Positions 1 through 9,189 are shown, numbered from the stretch's first letter. The stretch: DNA of 64,000 nt from Roseateles toxinivorans (GCF_004362525.1 NZ_SNXS01000002.1:310001-374000); one strand, 5' to 3'. Notes: generated from the sequence alone by a model not told the origin. Translations and numbers: made by a program.

Positions 1-294
1 GAACTCGCGGTACCAGGCCCGGGCCTTGTCGACGCCGTACTGGTCGGCCGCCGCGGCATAGTCCACCGCCAGGCCGTTGTTCACATGGCCGCCATTGCGC
101 CCCGAGGCCTCCTTGGCGACGCGGTCGCAGGCCTCCAGCACTACTACCTGCGCACCGCGCTTGGCGAGGCTGCGCGCCGCCGACAGGCCGGTGAAGCCGC
201 CGCCGACGATCACCACGTCGGCGCTGGCCGGCAGGTCTGCCGCGGCCGGCTGGAAGGCCGGCGCCGAATCGGTCCAGTAGGAGTCGAGCTTCAT
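1..294 (-). CDS. FAD-dependent oxidoreductase, DAO/PuuB family (partial)
   Basis: Only the first 98 codons are in the window; the gene runs off the left edge. A Rossmann FAD-binding motif (VVIVGGGFTG, residues 27-36) is followed by the ribose-binding glutamate (E54) and a SGRNGG motif (64-69), typical of glycine/D-amino-acid oxidase-family flavoproteins such as gamma-glutamylputrescine oxidase. Such enzymes oxidise the C-N bond of an amine or amino acid in the cytoplasm, giving an aldehyde or keto acid plus ammonia. It starts 13 bp after the HAD gene stop, so the two are probably cotranscribed. With the aldehyde dehydrogenase upstream this suggests amine catabolism; the substrate cannot be told from the fragment. 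Confidence 0.85.
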   Translation of the reverse strand, partial: MKLDSYWTDSAPAFQPAAADLPASADVVIVGGGFTGLSAARSLAKRGAQVVVLEACDRVAKEASGRNGGHVNNGLAVDYAAAADQYGVDKARAWYREF

Positions 295-307
295 GGCGTG
301 ACGAGTG

Positions 308-973
308 TCAGAGACCGACCACGCCGGCCAAGCCGCCGATGTCGGCGATCTCGACATAGTTGTAGGCCGGGTTGCCCGGGCCATGGCCGCGGTTCACGAA
401 GACCTTGTTCTTGATGCCCAGATCGTCGGCCGACATCAGGTCGTAGCGCAGGCTGGACGACACATGCAGCAGGTCTTCGGGATTGGCGTTCAGCGAGTCC
501 AGCATGTACTCGAAGGCCTTCAGCCGCGGCTTGTAGGCCTGGGCCTGCTGGGCGGTGTAGACGCGGTGGAAGGGCGCGCCGAGCAGGGCCACGTTCTTCT
601 GGATCTGGTCGTCGGCGGCGTTGGACAGGATCACCAACGGAATCTCGTGAGCGATCTTCGACAGGCCCGCGGCCACGTCGGCGTGCGGCGTCCAGGTCGG
701 CACGGCGTCGTAGTACTGCTGGGCCTCATGGTCGAAGTACTGGATGCCCCATTTCTTGCACAGACGGCGCACGGCGTTCTTCAGCACGTCCTGGTAGGGC
801 TGCCAGTCACCGAGCACCTCGTCGAAGCGGTAGGCGCTGAAGTCGGCGATGAACTGGTTCATCTGCTCGGGCTTGATGCGGTCGGCATAAATGTCGCGCG
901 TCATCTCGGTCATGCGAAAGCGCGTCAAGGTGCCGTAGCAGTCGAAGGTGATGTATTTGGGGCGGAAGGTCAT
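308..973 (-). CDS. HAD-IA hydrolase, haloacid dehalogenase type II family
   Basis: A 221-residue protein with the type II haloacid-dehalogenase layout: nucleophile D11 in TFDCYGTL, the S117-N118 pair in VILSNAA, K148 in the AYKPR motif and the SSS...D stretch near 172-178. The family hydrolyses small 2-substituted acids through an aspartyl ester, but many members in amino-acid clusters have unknown substrates. It lies directly upstream of the FAD oxidoreductase in one likely operon, and a paralogue occurs at 17541-18239, again among amino-acid catabolic genes. A role on a pathway intermediate is therefore more likely than dehalogenation (inference). The length is normal for the family. Confidence 0.85.
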   Translation of the reverse strand: MTFRPKYITFDCYGTLTRFRMTEMTRDIYADRIKPEQMNQFIADFSAYRFDEVLGDWQPYQDVLKNAVRRLCKKWGIQYFDHEAQQYYDAVPTWTPHADVAAGLSKIAHEIPLVILSNAADDQIQKNVALLGAPFHRVYTAQQAQAYKPRLKAFEYMLDSLNANPEDLLHVSSSLRYDLMSADDLGIKNKVFVNRGHGPGNPAYNYVEIADIGGLAGVVGL

Positions 974-1161
974 GGGGTGTTTCCTCTGATCACTGGTGCA
1001 AAAACAGCCGGCTCACATTGCTTGTCATCAGGATTTCATTGAAGCATGTGAACAAAATAGAAATGCGGGGTATTGGCCGGGGGCGGCACACAAAACTGTG
1101 GTTTGGGCGGCCCGCCTCGGCATAGCCTGCGGCGCGCTCGTCGGGGGTGCGGCGGCGCACT

Positions 1162-2679
1162 TCATTGCGGCGCCGCGAAGTCGATCAGCACGCTTTTGAG
1201 GCGCAAATTGGCCTCAACCGCCTGGCGGCCCAGGTCCTTGCCGATGCCGGACTGGTGGTAGCCACCGGTCGGAATCACGAAGTCGGCCGAGCGCCCGTAG
1301 CGGTTGATCCACACTGTGCCGGCCGAGATCTGGCGCATCGCCCGCAGGGCACGGCCGATGTCCGCCGTGTGCACGCCGGCCGCCAGCCCGTAGTGCTCGT
1401 GGGCGGCCAGGGCCAGGCCTTCTTCCTCGGTGTCGAAGGTCTGCACCGTCAGCACCGGGCCGAAGATCTCTTCGACGACGGCGGGGTTGTCGGCGGCCAC
1501 GTTGGCTATCAGGGTGGGCAGGTAATAGGCCCCGTCGCCGCAGATTGTGCTGCGCAGGCCGCCGCCCAGAATCTGCGCCCCGGCTTGATCGGCGCGCCGC
1601 ACGATTGAATCGATGCGGCTTGCCTGCAACGCCGAGATGATGGGCGGCAGGGTCGCTGCCTCGTCCCAGGTGGCGCCTGGCCGCTGGGCGGCAAAGCGGG
1701 TCAGCAGGCCGTCGATCAGCGCCGGGGCGATGCCCTTCTGCACGATCAGCCGCGAGCCGGCCACGCAGACCTGGCCGGCATTGCCGGTGATGGCGCCGGC
1801 AATCAATCCGGTCAGCCGCTGCAGGTTGGGCGCATCGTCAAACACCAGCTGCGGGCTCTTGCCGCCCAGCTCAAGCGTCACCGGCTTGGGGCCGTGCAGC
1901 GCGCAGGCGGCCATGATGGCGGCTCCGGTGCGGGTGCTGCCGGTGAAGGTCATCTTGGCGATGCGCGGGTGGCGGCTCAGCGCGTCACCGGTGATGCGGC
2001 CGTCGCCCTGCACGATATTGAAGATGCCCGGTGGCACGCCGGCCTGAATGGCCAGCTCGGCCAGGCGCAGCGCCGAGAACGGCGTCAGCTCCGAGGGCTT
2101 CAACACCACCGCATTGCCGGCGGCCATGGCCGCGCCGACCTTCCACGACACCATCACCAGCGGAAAATTCCAGGGCGTGATCGCCCCCACCACGCCATAG
2201 GGCTCGCTGACCGTAAGCCCCAGGTTGTCGCTGCGCGTGGCCGCCACCTCGCCGCCCAGCTTGTCGGCATATTCGGCGAAGAAGCGCAGGCCCTCGGCGG
2301 TGAACGGCACGTCCCAGGCCAGCACATCCTTCAGCGGCCGGGTCGAACCCACCGCCTCCAGCGGGCCCAGCACCGCGCTGTCGGCCTCCACCAGATCGGC
2401 CCAGCGGCGCAGCACCCTGGCCCGCTCACGCGGCGGGCGGCCGGCCCAGTCGCTGCTGCGCCAGGCCGCCCAGGCGTTTTGCACCGCATGGTCCACCAGC
2501 TCGGCGTCGCCCAGCGGCAGCGCGGCATAGGCCCGGCCATCGGACGGGCGCAGCACGTCAAGCGCTTCGCCTGCGCCGCCGGCCAGCAGCTTGCCGCCAA
2601 TGAAATGCCCGCTGGGCACGGAGATCAGATCGGGATCAAAAGTTTGCACGGGCCTGGCCTTTGCTTTTTTCCATGTCAT
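1162..2679 (-). CDS. NAD(P)-dependent aldehyde dehydrogenase
   Basis: A 505-residue aldehyde dehydrogenase, full length for the family. It shows the PWNFP motif (N171), the general-base glutamate in LELGGKSP (E270) and the catalytic cysteine in GQVCVAGSR (C305). It would oxidise an aldehyde to the acid with NAD(P)+. The overall pattern resembles gamma-glutamyl-aminobutyraldehyde or betaine-aldehyde dehydrogenases. The neighbouring amine-oxidase-type flavoprotein supports an amine-derived aldehyde as substrate (inference). I chose the ATG at 2679 rather than the one four codons upstream at 2691; both are possible. It is separated from the downstream HAD gene by 188 bp, so it may be a separate transcript. 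Confidence 0.88.
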   Translation of the reverse strand: MTWKKAKARPVQTFDPDLISVPSGHFIGGKLLAGGAGEALDVLRPSDGRAYAALPLGDAELVDHAVQNAWAAWRSSDWAGRPPRERARVLRRWADLVEADSAVLGPLEAVGSTRPLKDVLAWDVPFTAEGLRFFAEYADKLGGEVAATRSDNLGLTVSEPYGVVGAITPWNFPLVMVSWKVGAAMAAGNAVVLKPSELTPFSALRLAELAIQAGVPPGIFNIVQGDGRITGDALSRHPRIAKMTFTGSTRTGAAIMAACALHGPKPVTLELGGKSPQLVFDDAPNLQRLTGLIAGAITGNAGQVCVAGSRLIVQKGIAPALIDGLLTRFAAQRPGATWDEAATLPPIISALQASRIDSIVRRADQAGAQILGGGLRSTICGDGAYYLPTLIANVAADNPAVVEEIFGPVLTVQTFDTEEEGLALAAHEHYGLAAGVHTADIGRALRAMRQISAGTVWINRYGRSADFVIPTGGYHQSGIGKDLGRQAVEANLRLKSVLIDFAAPQ

Positions 2680-2869
2680 TCGACACCGCAAATGCTAGGC
2701 AGGGTGGGGCGCAATAGGCTGGCGTTGGCGCCCGCCACAGCGCAGTAAATTGCGAGCTGCGGTGTGCGCACAGCCGAAGCTGCGGTATGGTCAAAACCAG
2801 CAAGATCGTCCTAGCGCGCGGCGGGTCAACTTGCAAACATCAAGCAAACACGGTCATCTGGAGAGTGTC

Positions 2870-3748
2870 TTGAGCTTCGTCGAACCCACTACTGCGCCCG
2901 CCTCGGCCGATGGTGTTGCCCTGCGTGCGATGCAAGAAAGCGACCTGGAGGCCGCGCACGCGCTGTCGCTGCAGGTGCACTGGCCGCACCGGCTGGCCGA
3001 TTGGCAGTTCGCCTTCTCGCTGGGCAGCGGCCTGGTGGCCGAGCGCGATGGCGAGGTCGTCGGCACCACCCTGATCTGGCCCTGGGGCCCCACACAGGCC
3101 ACCGTGGGCCTGGTGATCGTCGACCCGCGCTGCCAGGGCCGGCGCATCGGCTACCGGCTGATGCAGGCCGCGCTCGAAAGCCTGGGCGAGCGCAGCGTGC
3201 TGCTGCACGCCACCGCCGATGGCCGCGGCCTCTACGAGCGCCTGGGCTTTGTGCGCAGCGGCGAGGTGCGCCAGCACCAGGGCACGGCGCTGTCGGCGCC
3301 GCTGGTCGCGCTGGACGAAGGCTGGCGCCTGCGCCCCTCCGACCACAACGATGTGTTCGCCCTCTGCCAGCTCGACGCCAAGGCCCGCGGCATGCCCCGC
3401 GAAGGTCTGATCACCGGCCTGCTGGCCCAGTCCGATACCGTGGTGCTCGACCATGACGGCGATGCCCGCGGCTTCGCGATGCTGCGCCGCTTCGGTCGCG
3501 GCCTGCAGATCGGCCCCGTCGTCGCCCCCGACGCCGAAGGCGCCAAGGCCCTGATCGCCCACCTGGTGGGCCTGAGCGCCGGCAAGTTCGTGCGCATCGA
3601 TGTCGACTTCGACGGCGGCCTGACCGAATGGCTGGAGACGCTGGGCCTCTTGCGCGTCGACGCGCCCACCGAGATGGTGCGCGGCACGCCGCTGGCCACC
3701 GTGCCCGGCACGCGAGGGTTCGCCATCGCCACCCAGGCGCTGGGCTGA
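2870..3748 (+). CDS. Tandem GNAT-domain N-acetyltransferase
   Basis: The N-terminal half is a clear GNAT domain: the acetyl-CoA loop reads VDPRCQGRRIGYRLM and is followed by YERLGF. The second half (from about residue 145) looks like a degenerate second GNAT-like domain, as in bidomain acetyltransferases. The substrate is unknown. I chose a TTG start at 2870 because GGAGAG sits just upstream (2860-2865); the reading frame stays open to 2750, and an internal ATG at 2930 is the alternative. The gene is divergent from the aldehyde dehydrogenase and stops 6 bp before the GhrA-like gene, so it probably forms an operon with it. Confidence 0.75.
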   Translation: MSFVEPTTAPASADGVALRAMQESDLEAAHALSLQVHWPHRLADWQFAFSLGSGLVAERDGEVVGTTLIWPWGPTQATVGLVIVDPRCQGRRIGYRLMQAALESLGERSVLLHATADGRGLYERLGFVRSGEVRQHQGTALSAPLVALDEGWRLRPSDHNDVFALCQLDAKARGMPREGLITGLLAQSDTVVLDHDGDARGFAMLRRFGRGLQIGPVVAPDAEGAKALIAHLVGLSAGKFVRIDVDFDGGLTEWLETLGLLRVDAPTEMVRGTPLATVPGTRGFAIATQALG

Positions 3749-3754
3749 GCCTGC

Positions 3755-4684
3755 ATGGCCAGCTTCGTCTACAAGTCCGACCCGGTGCGCGGCCGCGTCT
3801 GGGCCGAGATCTTCGCCCGCCAGGCGCCGCAACTCGACTTCCGCATCTGGCCCGATATCGGCGACCCGGCCGCAGTGCGCTTCCTCGCCGCCTGGGAGCC
3901 GCCGCCCGATATCCGCGGCCTGTTCCAGAATCTGGAGGTGCTGTTCTCCTCCGGCGCTGGCGTCGACCAGTTCAAGTTCGACGAGTTGCCCTCCGACCTG
4001 CCCGTGGTCCGCATGGTCGAGCCCGGCATCATCGGCGGCATGGTCGAGTACGTCAGCTGGGCCGTGTTGAGCCTGCACCGCGACATGCCCCAGTACCAGA
4101 GCCAACAGCGCGAAGGCCTGTGGAAAACGATTCAGGTGCAGCCCGCCGCCAAGCGCCGCATCGGCGTGCTGGGCCTGGGCTCGCTGGGCCAGGCGGTGCT
4201 GGGGCAACTGCGCGGCTTTGGTTTTGATTGCGCGGGGTGGAGCCGGTCACGGCATCAGCTCGAGGGCGTGCAGTGCTTTGCTGGCGCGGACGAGCTGCCG
4301 GCGTTTCTGGCCCGCACGCAAATCCTCATCTGCCTGCTGCCGCTGACCGATGCGACGCGGGGGTTTCTGAATGCGGGGCTGTTTGCTGCGCTGCCTGCGG
4401 GCGCAAGCCTCGTGCATGTCGGGCGTGGCCCGCATCTGGTCGAGGCCGATCTGCTGGCTGCGCTTGAAACCGGGCAGCTGGCCCAGGCGATCCTCGATGT
4501 CACCGACCCCGAGCCCCTGCCCACCGATCACCCCTTCTGGCGCCACCCGAAGATCTGGCTCACGCCTCACATCGCCAGCATGACGCAGCCGGAGACGGCG
4601 GCGGAGGTGGTGTTGGAGAACATTCGGCGGTTTGAGGTGGGGGAGGGGATGACGGGGCGGGTGGATCGGGGGTTGGGGTACTGA
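3755..4684 (+). CDS. ghrA: Glyoxylate/hydroxypyruvate reductase A-like D-2-hydroxyacid dehydrogenase
   Basis: A 309-residue protein of the D-2-hydroxyacid dehydrogenase family. It has a nucleotide-binding fold beginning IGVLGLGSLGQAV, the substrate arginine in HVGRGPH, the glutamate in DVTDPEPL and the catalytic histidine in LTPHIASMTQP. The SMTQP context and short length match the GhrA subgroup, which reduces glyoxylate and hydroxypyruvate with NADPH. It follows the GNAT gene by 6 bp. The 3' end has many G-runs (4620-4684), unlike the C-rich codons earlier in the gene. Confidence 0.82.
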   Translation: MASFVYKSDPVRGRVWAEIFARQAPQLDFRIWPDIGDPAAVRFLAAWEPPPDIRGLFQNLEVLFSSGAGVDQFKFDELPSDLPVVRMVEPGIIGGMVEYVSWAVLSLHRDMPQYQSQQREGLWKTIQVQPAAKRRIGVLGLGSLGQAVLGQLRGFGFDCAGWSRSRHQLEGVQCFAGADELPAFLARTQILICLLPLTDATRGFLNAGLFAALPAGASLVHVGRGPHLVEADLLAALETGQLAQAILDVTDPEPLPTDHPFWRHPKIWLTPHIASMTQPETAAEVVLENIRRFEVGEGMTGRVDRGLGY

Positions 4685-4862
4685 GGGTGGTTTGGCTGTA
4701 CGTGTCTCGGCCATGAACTGTCTAAGTTCTGCAGGAACTGGTTCACCCACCGGTCGAGGAGCCAAAGACCGCCAGTAGCAGCAAGCACGTAGCGAGACCT
4801 CGCACGCTGGACTTTACGCTTAGGAGAGATGGGTACGTGACCTATGCGTCTACGGCGTTACG
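4685..4862. other. Intergenic junction at the left edge of a lower-GC islet
   Basis: Base composition drops clearly after the ghrA-like gene. No reading frame, terminator hairpin or known repeat was recognised here. It marks the left boundary of the two-gene cassette that follows. No obvious direct repeat matching the right side was seen by eye. Confidence 0.4.
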
Positions 4863-5393
4863 ATGTCGCCGGGGAGGGACTCCGGATTGATAACAGTCGC
4901 CAACGCGCATAAGGTCCTCGGACGAAAGAAGCAACTGGTTGCGCCGATGGGCTGGGCGAAGAAGCTCAACCACACGGAACCGGTTTGGTACGAGTACCGC
5001 TCAGCACTTGAGTTTGAGGACGACCCGACCGAGACGCCAGAGGGGCTGCTCATCGTGTGCCAATGGAAGCGCAAGGATGGCCCCAAGCCGGAGAACTGGA
5101 CCTTCGGCCTACTGTATGGTGGTGAGCGCATCTACGCCATCGATGTTCAGCCGCTCATGCATCACACGAACAAAGTAGGCAAAGGTCGCCCCTTCTATCT
5201 TCAGCGCATCCGCGGTAATCACGAGCACACTTGGTCAGAAGAAGGGTATGGTTACGCTGAGCCGTTCATGCTGATTCCGGTCGACGGACCCGCAGCATGG
5301 AAGGACTTCCTAGACCGAGCCGGGATCGCCGACGCCCCATTTGTACACCCTGACAAGGCCATCAACGACGGACAGCAAGAGTTGGCTTTATGA
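4863..5393 (+). CDS. Unrecognised protein, first gene of a DUF1828/1829 cassette
   Basis: A 176-residue soluble protein rich in aromatic residues, with no signal peptide or membrane segment. I do not recognise the family with confidence. The middle (about 60-110) alternates hydrophobic strands and turns (LLIVCQWKRKDG, YAIDVQPLMHH), suggesting a beta-rich fold. Its stop overlaps the next gene's start by 4 bp (ATGA at 5390), so the two are translationally coupled. GC content is visibly lower than in the neighbours, which points to horizontal acquisition. The start is uncertain: no good ribosome binding site precedes 4863, and the internal ATG at 4947 is an alternative. Confidence 0.7.
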   Translation: MSPGRDSGLITVANAHKVLGRKKQLVAPMGWAKKLNHTEPVWYEYRSALEFEDDPTETPEGLLIVCQWKRKDGPKPENWTFGLLYGGERIYAIDVQPLMHHTNKVGKGRPFYLQRIRGNHEHTWSEEGYGYAEPFMLIPVDGPAAWKDFLDRAGIADAPFVHPDKAINDGQQELAL

Positions 5394-6142
5394 ACTGCCA
5401 GTCCCTACTCTCCAACATCGGTTTCGAGTGCATGAGCCTCGACGCCGAAACCTTACGCATTTGGTCGCCGTTCTCCTATGGTGCCGACGGCGAGCATGTC
5501 GGTGTCTATGTCGAGAAGCGCGGCAGTCGCGTATATGTGACGGACAACGCCGAGGCGCTGATGCATGCTTCAGCGATGGGCATCAAGATCACGGATCGAC
5601 GCGTGGACGCCGTGCGTCGTGCGGCAAGCGCTGTAAACATTTCACGCAGCGGTGTTATCTCTACGACCGTGGACGGCTCTCAGATGCATGAAGGTGTCGT
5701 GGCGGTACTCAATGCTGCTCTGGCAGTCGGCCACTTCGAGACTGCGTGGGCGCCTCGTGTGCGTGCCGAATCGTTCACGAAAGTTGTCGGAGACATACTT
5801 GAGACGGAGCTGCGCGAACGGTTGCTGCGCGATGTGCAGGTGACTGGTGCCAGCGGTCATCAACTCGAACTTCCATTTGCCATACAGGGCAAGGTAGAAC
5901 TGATCTACTTGCAGCCTGTCGCCGCAGAGGACGACCGAGTGAACTGGACTAACGTATATTCAGGTTTCGGCAAGATGACCGATCTGAAGAATGCCGGTGC
6001 TGAGAGCGGTACCCGCGTGGTTGTATTGGAAGACGCACCGGGCGACCCTGAGATGTCAAAGGCGGTGTCTCTTCTGGCTATGTCGGCCACCGTCGTGCAG
6101 TTTCCCAAGCTGCGCCAGTGGGTGCAGCGGCATGCAGCTTAG
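5390..6142 (+). CDS. DUF1828/DUF1829 domain protein
   Basis: A 250-residue protein. Residues about 10-100 fit DUF1828 (LRIWSPFSYGADGEHVGVYVE, then VYVTDNAEALMHASAMGI) and the C-terminal part (about 155-245) fits DUF1829 (a V-V-L-E-D core followed by LLAMSATVVQFPKLRQW). Both domains are uncharacterised, and I recall them mainly from phages, plasmids and genomic islets. There is no recognisable nuclease or enzyme motif. Translational coupling to the upstream gene and the lower GC of both suggest one acquired two-gene module. A defence or toxin-antitoxin function is possible, but nothing in the sequence proves it. Confidence 0.75.
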   Translation: MNCQSLLSNIGFECMSLDAETLRIWSPFSYGADGEHVGVYVEKRGSRVYVTDNAEALMHASAMGIKITDRRVDAVRRAASAVNISRSGVISTTVDGSQMHEGVVAVLNAALAVGHFETAWAPRVRAESFTKVVGDILETELRERLLRDVQVTGASGHQLELPFAIQGKVELIYLQPVAAEDDRVNWTNVYSGFGKMTDLKNAGAESGTRVVVLEDAPGDPEMSKAVSLLAMSATVVQFPKLRQWVQRHAA

Positions 6143-6855
6143 CGCAACCAAATTCGGGCGGCAAAGTTTGCATTTGGCGCAGAGCCTGGGCTGAACTGCA
6201 CCGCGTCTTTCTCAACTTGCATGCCCCCGGCGCTTCTAGCAGGCCCAGCCCCGCCAGCCGACGGGCGCCTGTGCGGGGCTGAGGAGCGCAGCGGCTTGGG
6301 CCAGCACGCGCCAGCGTGCGGATCGATGGACTGATTGGGCGCGATTGTCCGAGGTGAGTGAGCGCAGCGAACGGTCCGAGTTTTGCGCCCGGCCCAAGTT
6401 GCGAGCACCGCAAGGCAGTCGCCCTGCAAGGGCGACCCCCGCACTGAAGCCCGGCGGCTGGCGGGGCTGGGCCTGCCGCCACCTTGCCGCGGCTCAGCCC
6501 TCCAGTCGCTCCGCCACAACGATCACCTACTCCACCGGCACCCGGTAGCCCAGTCCATCACACCGCGGCGCAGCGGCGAGCAAAGGCCTCGCCTTGACCG
6601 AGGCCGAAGAACAGGGGGGCGGCCAGCCGGTCAAACCCGTCAATGAGAAGTTGCTGAGCGTGACACGCTTCCAGCGGTGTACCAGCGGCCAACGACCCGC
6701 CATCCGCAACTCAAACCGCCCGCTTGCTGCCCCCGCCGTCGGCGCTTTCCTACGCCGAATGGCGCGCCCATCCCACCTGCGGCACCGGCTGGGGGGCCTA
6801 CGCTCGATCAAGGTGTCGGAACGGCCGGTCATGGCGACATTGCATTGACTTCCCG
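6143..6855. other. 713-bp non-coding interval between islet and PBP gene
   Basis: No convincing gene was found. Short frames here (for example 6594-6848 on the plus strand and 6527-6832 on the minus strand) have no recognisable motif. The interval contains the inverted-repeat element at 6239-6476. The rest may be decayed mobile DNA plus the promoter region of the PBP gene, but I cannot place -35/-10 boxes with confidence. Confidence 0.5.
6239..6476. repeat. MITE-like element with 22-bp perfect terminal inverted repeats
   Basis: The 22 bases at 6239-6260 (beginning GCAGGCCCAGCCCCGCC) are the exact reverse complement of 6455-6476. The similarity continues imperfectly inward: GCGGCTTGGGCC near 6290 pairs with GGCCCAAGTTGC near 6391. 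The element is about 238 bp, non-coding, and lies next to the acquired DUF1828 cassette. It looks like a small non-autonomous repeat or a large hairpin. No flanking target duplication was identified. Confidence 0.65.
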
Positions 6856-9189
6856 ATGGCGATCGACGTGAGCCCGATGGACAACCCCTCCCATAGCGAC
6901 ATGATCAACAAGGCGGAGCCCCTGCTACGCCGGGTCAACTCGCGTGCCGTGGTTCGCCTCACGCTGTGGGGCGTCGCCGCGGTGGCCCTGATGCTTATGC
7001 TGGCTGCGGGCGTCTACTTCGCGATGCTGCTGAAGTCTGCGCCCAGCGCCAATGAGTTGAAGCGGGCCGAAGCGGCGCGGGCGAGTGTGTTGCTGACGGT
7101 CGATGGCCAGCCGCTGGCCAGCTTCAGCCGTGTGCAGCAAGAGCATGTGACGCTGGACCAGATGTCGCCGCACCTGCTGAGCGCGCTGGTGGCGACCGAG
7201 GACGCCCGCTTCTACGAGCACCATGGCATCGACCTTTGGCGCACCGCGGCGGCGCTGTTGCGAACCGCGCAGGGCAGGGTCGAAGGCGGCTCGACGATCA
7301 CGCAGCAGCTGGCGCGCAAGCTGTTTCCGGACGAAATCGGGCGTGAGCGCAATATCGAACGCAAGCTCAAGGAGATGATCGTCGCGGTGCGGCTGGAGCG
7401 CAACTTCAGCAAGCCGCAGATCCTCGAGGCGTATCTGAACAATGCCGACTTTCTCTACAACGTCGTCGGCATCGAGATGGCGGCGCGCACCTACTGCGAC
7501 AAGTCGGCGGCCGAGCTTGACCTGCTGGAGAGTGCCACGCTTGTGGGCATGCTCAAGGGCACGGCCTACTACAACCCGGTGCTGCACCCGACCCGCTCGA
7601 AACAGCGTCGCAACCTGGTGCTGGCGCAGATGGTCAGGCGCGGCATGCTGCCGGTGGCCGACTACCGGCGCCTTGCCGAGGAGCCGCTGCGCATCTCGCT
7701 GAACCGGCAGACCGACAAGACCGATGCGGCGCCGCATTTCGTCGCCCAGGTGCGCAAGTGGCTGGTCGACTGGGCGGCCCTCCACAACTACAACCTCTAC
7801 ACGGACGGGCTGGTAGTGCACACCACGCTCGACGCACGGCTGCAGGAAGCCGCCACCCGCGCCGTCGAGCGCCAGGCGGACGCGCTGCAGGCGGTGGCCG
7901 ATGTGGAATGGGCGCAGGCCGGTGCCCGGGTCGTCGCGACCACGCCCGATGCCTATGTCGCGGCCCAGCGCAAGGTGGCGCCGTTCGCCCACCTGTGGAA
8001 GTCCAGGCCCGAGCTGCTGAGCACCTTCGCCCGCGAGACGCCCGAGTACCGCGATGCCGCCGCAGCGGCGCCGGGCGACGACGGCCCGGTGCTGAACCGG
8101 CTGCTGGCCGACAGCGCCTTTCTGGACCGCTTGAAGCGCGGCAAGACCCGCCTGGAGGCCGGCTTCCTGGCGGTTGACCCGAGCACCGGCGAGGTCAAGG
8201 CCTGGGTGGGCAGTCGCGACTTCGATGTCGACCAGTACGACCATGTGTCGCAGGCCTCGCGTCAGCCGGGCTCCACCTTCAAGGCCTTCGTCTACGGCGC
8301 GGCGCTGGAAAGCGGCATCAGCCCCGACCGCATCTACCAGGACGCAGCGGTCGAATACGCGCTGAGCGATGGCAAGGTGTGGCGCCCGACCGATATGCAA
8401 GGCGCCACCAACGAACCGATGACGCTGCGTGACGGGTTGGTGTATTCGAAGAACACCATCACCGTGCAGGTATCGCAGAAGGTGGGCGTTGCCCGCGTGG
8501 CGGCGCTGGCCAGGGCGATGGGGGTCGAGCTGAGCCCCCTGGACGCTGTGCCGTCGCTGGCCCTGGGCACCAGCCCGGTGACGCTGGCCGAGATGGTCAA
8601 CGCCTATGCCACCATCGCCCACCAGGGCGAGCGCGTGCAGCCAGTCCTCGTCAAGCGCATCACCGACCGCCACGGCGTGGTGGTGGCCGAACCGGTGGCC
8701 CTCAGGCGCAGGGCGATGGCGGAGGGCAACGCGATCGAGCTGCTGGACATGATGCGCGGCGTGATCGCGCGCGGCACCGGTACCGCGGTGCGCACCCGCT
8801 TCGGCATCGTCGGCGACGTGGCCGGCAAGACGGGTACGACACAGCGCAACAACGACGGCTGGTTCATCCTGATGCACCCCCACCTGGTGGCAGGCGCCTG
8901 GGTCGGCTTCAATGATGCGCGGGTGGCCATGCGCAGCAGCTACTGGGGCCAGGGCGGCCACAACGCCGTGCTGCTGGTGGGCGACTTCTTTCGCGAGGGC
9001 ATCAAGGGCGGGTGGCTTGATGGCAAGGCGGTCTTTCCGCCGTCACGCCGGCCGCCGCCCGTGCGTGTCGACCTGGCGGCACTCTCCGCTGCCGAGGAAA
9101 GCGCTGACGACGCAATGGACGAGGCAGGCGCCGCGCGCGCCGAGACCCCGCCAGAGCCCGCCTCGGCGCCGGCCGATGCCCCGCGCTGA
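6856..9189 (+). CDS. Class A penicillin-binding protein (PBP1-type)
   Basis: A bifunctional peptidoglycan synthase of 777 residues. A single N-terminal membrane segment lies at about 32-57. The glycosyltransferase domain carries ATEDARFYEHHGID (catalytic E115), GGSTITQQLARKL and the RKLKEMIVAVRLE motif. The transpeptidase domain has the SxxK tetrad PGSTFK (S473, K476), an SxN-like YSKNTI and KTGTT (658-662). It polymerises and crosslinks murein on the periplasmic face. The frame is open to 6724, but residues before 6856 do not look like protein; ATGs at 6877 and 6901 are also possible. The low-complexity Ala/Pro tail is not catalytic. Confidence 0.9.
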   Translation: MAIDVSPMDNPSHSDMINKAEPLLRRVNSRAVVRLTLWGVAAVALMLMLAAGVYFAMLLKSAPSANELKRAEAARASVLLTVDGQPLASFSRVQQEHVTLDQMSPHLLSALVATEDARFYEHHGIDLWRTAAALLRTAQGRVEGGSTITQQLARKLFPDEIGRERNIERKLKEMIVAVRLERNFSKPQILEAYLNNADFLYNVVGIEMAARTYCDKSAAELDLLESATLVGMLKGTAYYNPVLHPTRSKQRRNLVLAQMVRRGMLPVADYRRLAEEPLRISLNRQTDKTDAAPHFVAQVRKWLVDWAALHNYNLYTDGLVVHTTLDARLQEAATRAVERQADALQAVADVEWAQAGARVVATTPDAYVAAQRKVAPFAHLWKSRPELLSTFARETPEYRDAAAAAPGDDGPVLNRLLADSAFLDRLKRGKTRLEAGFLAVDPSTGEVKAWVGSRDFDVDQYDHVSQASRQPGSTFKAFVYGAALESGISPDRIYQDAAVEYALSDGKVWRPTDMQGATNEPMTLRDGLVYSKNTITVQVSQKVGVARVAALARAMGVELSPLDAVPSLALGTSPVTLAEMVNAYATIAHQGERVQPVLVKRITDRHGVVVAEPVALRRRAMAEGNAIELLDMMRGVIARGTGTAVRTRFGIVGDVAGKTGTTQRNNDGWFILMHPHLVAGAWVGFNDARVAMRSSYWGQGGHNAVLLVGDFFREGIKGGWLDGKAVFPPSRRPPPVRVDLAALSAAEESADDAMDEAGAARAETPPEPASAPADAPR

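Noticed and set aside
6925-8961. Open frame of 678 codons on the minus strand
   Set aside because: It is fully antisense to the class A PBP, whose catalytic motifs are intact; the translation is compositionally biased and has no domain.
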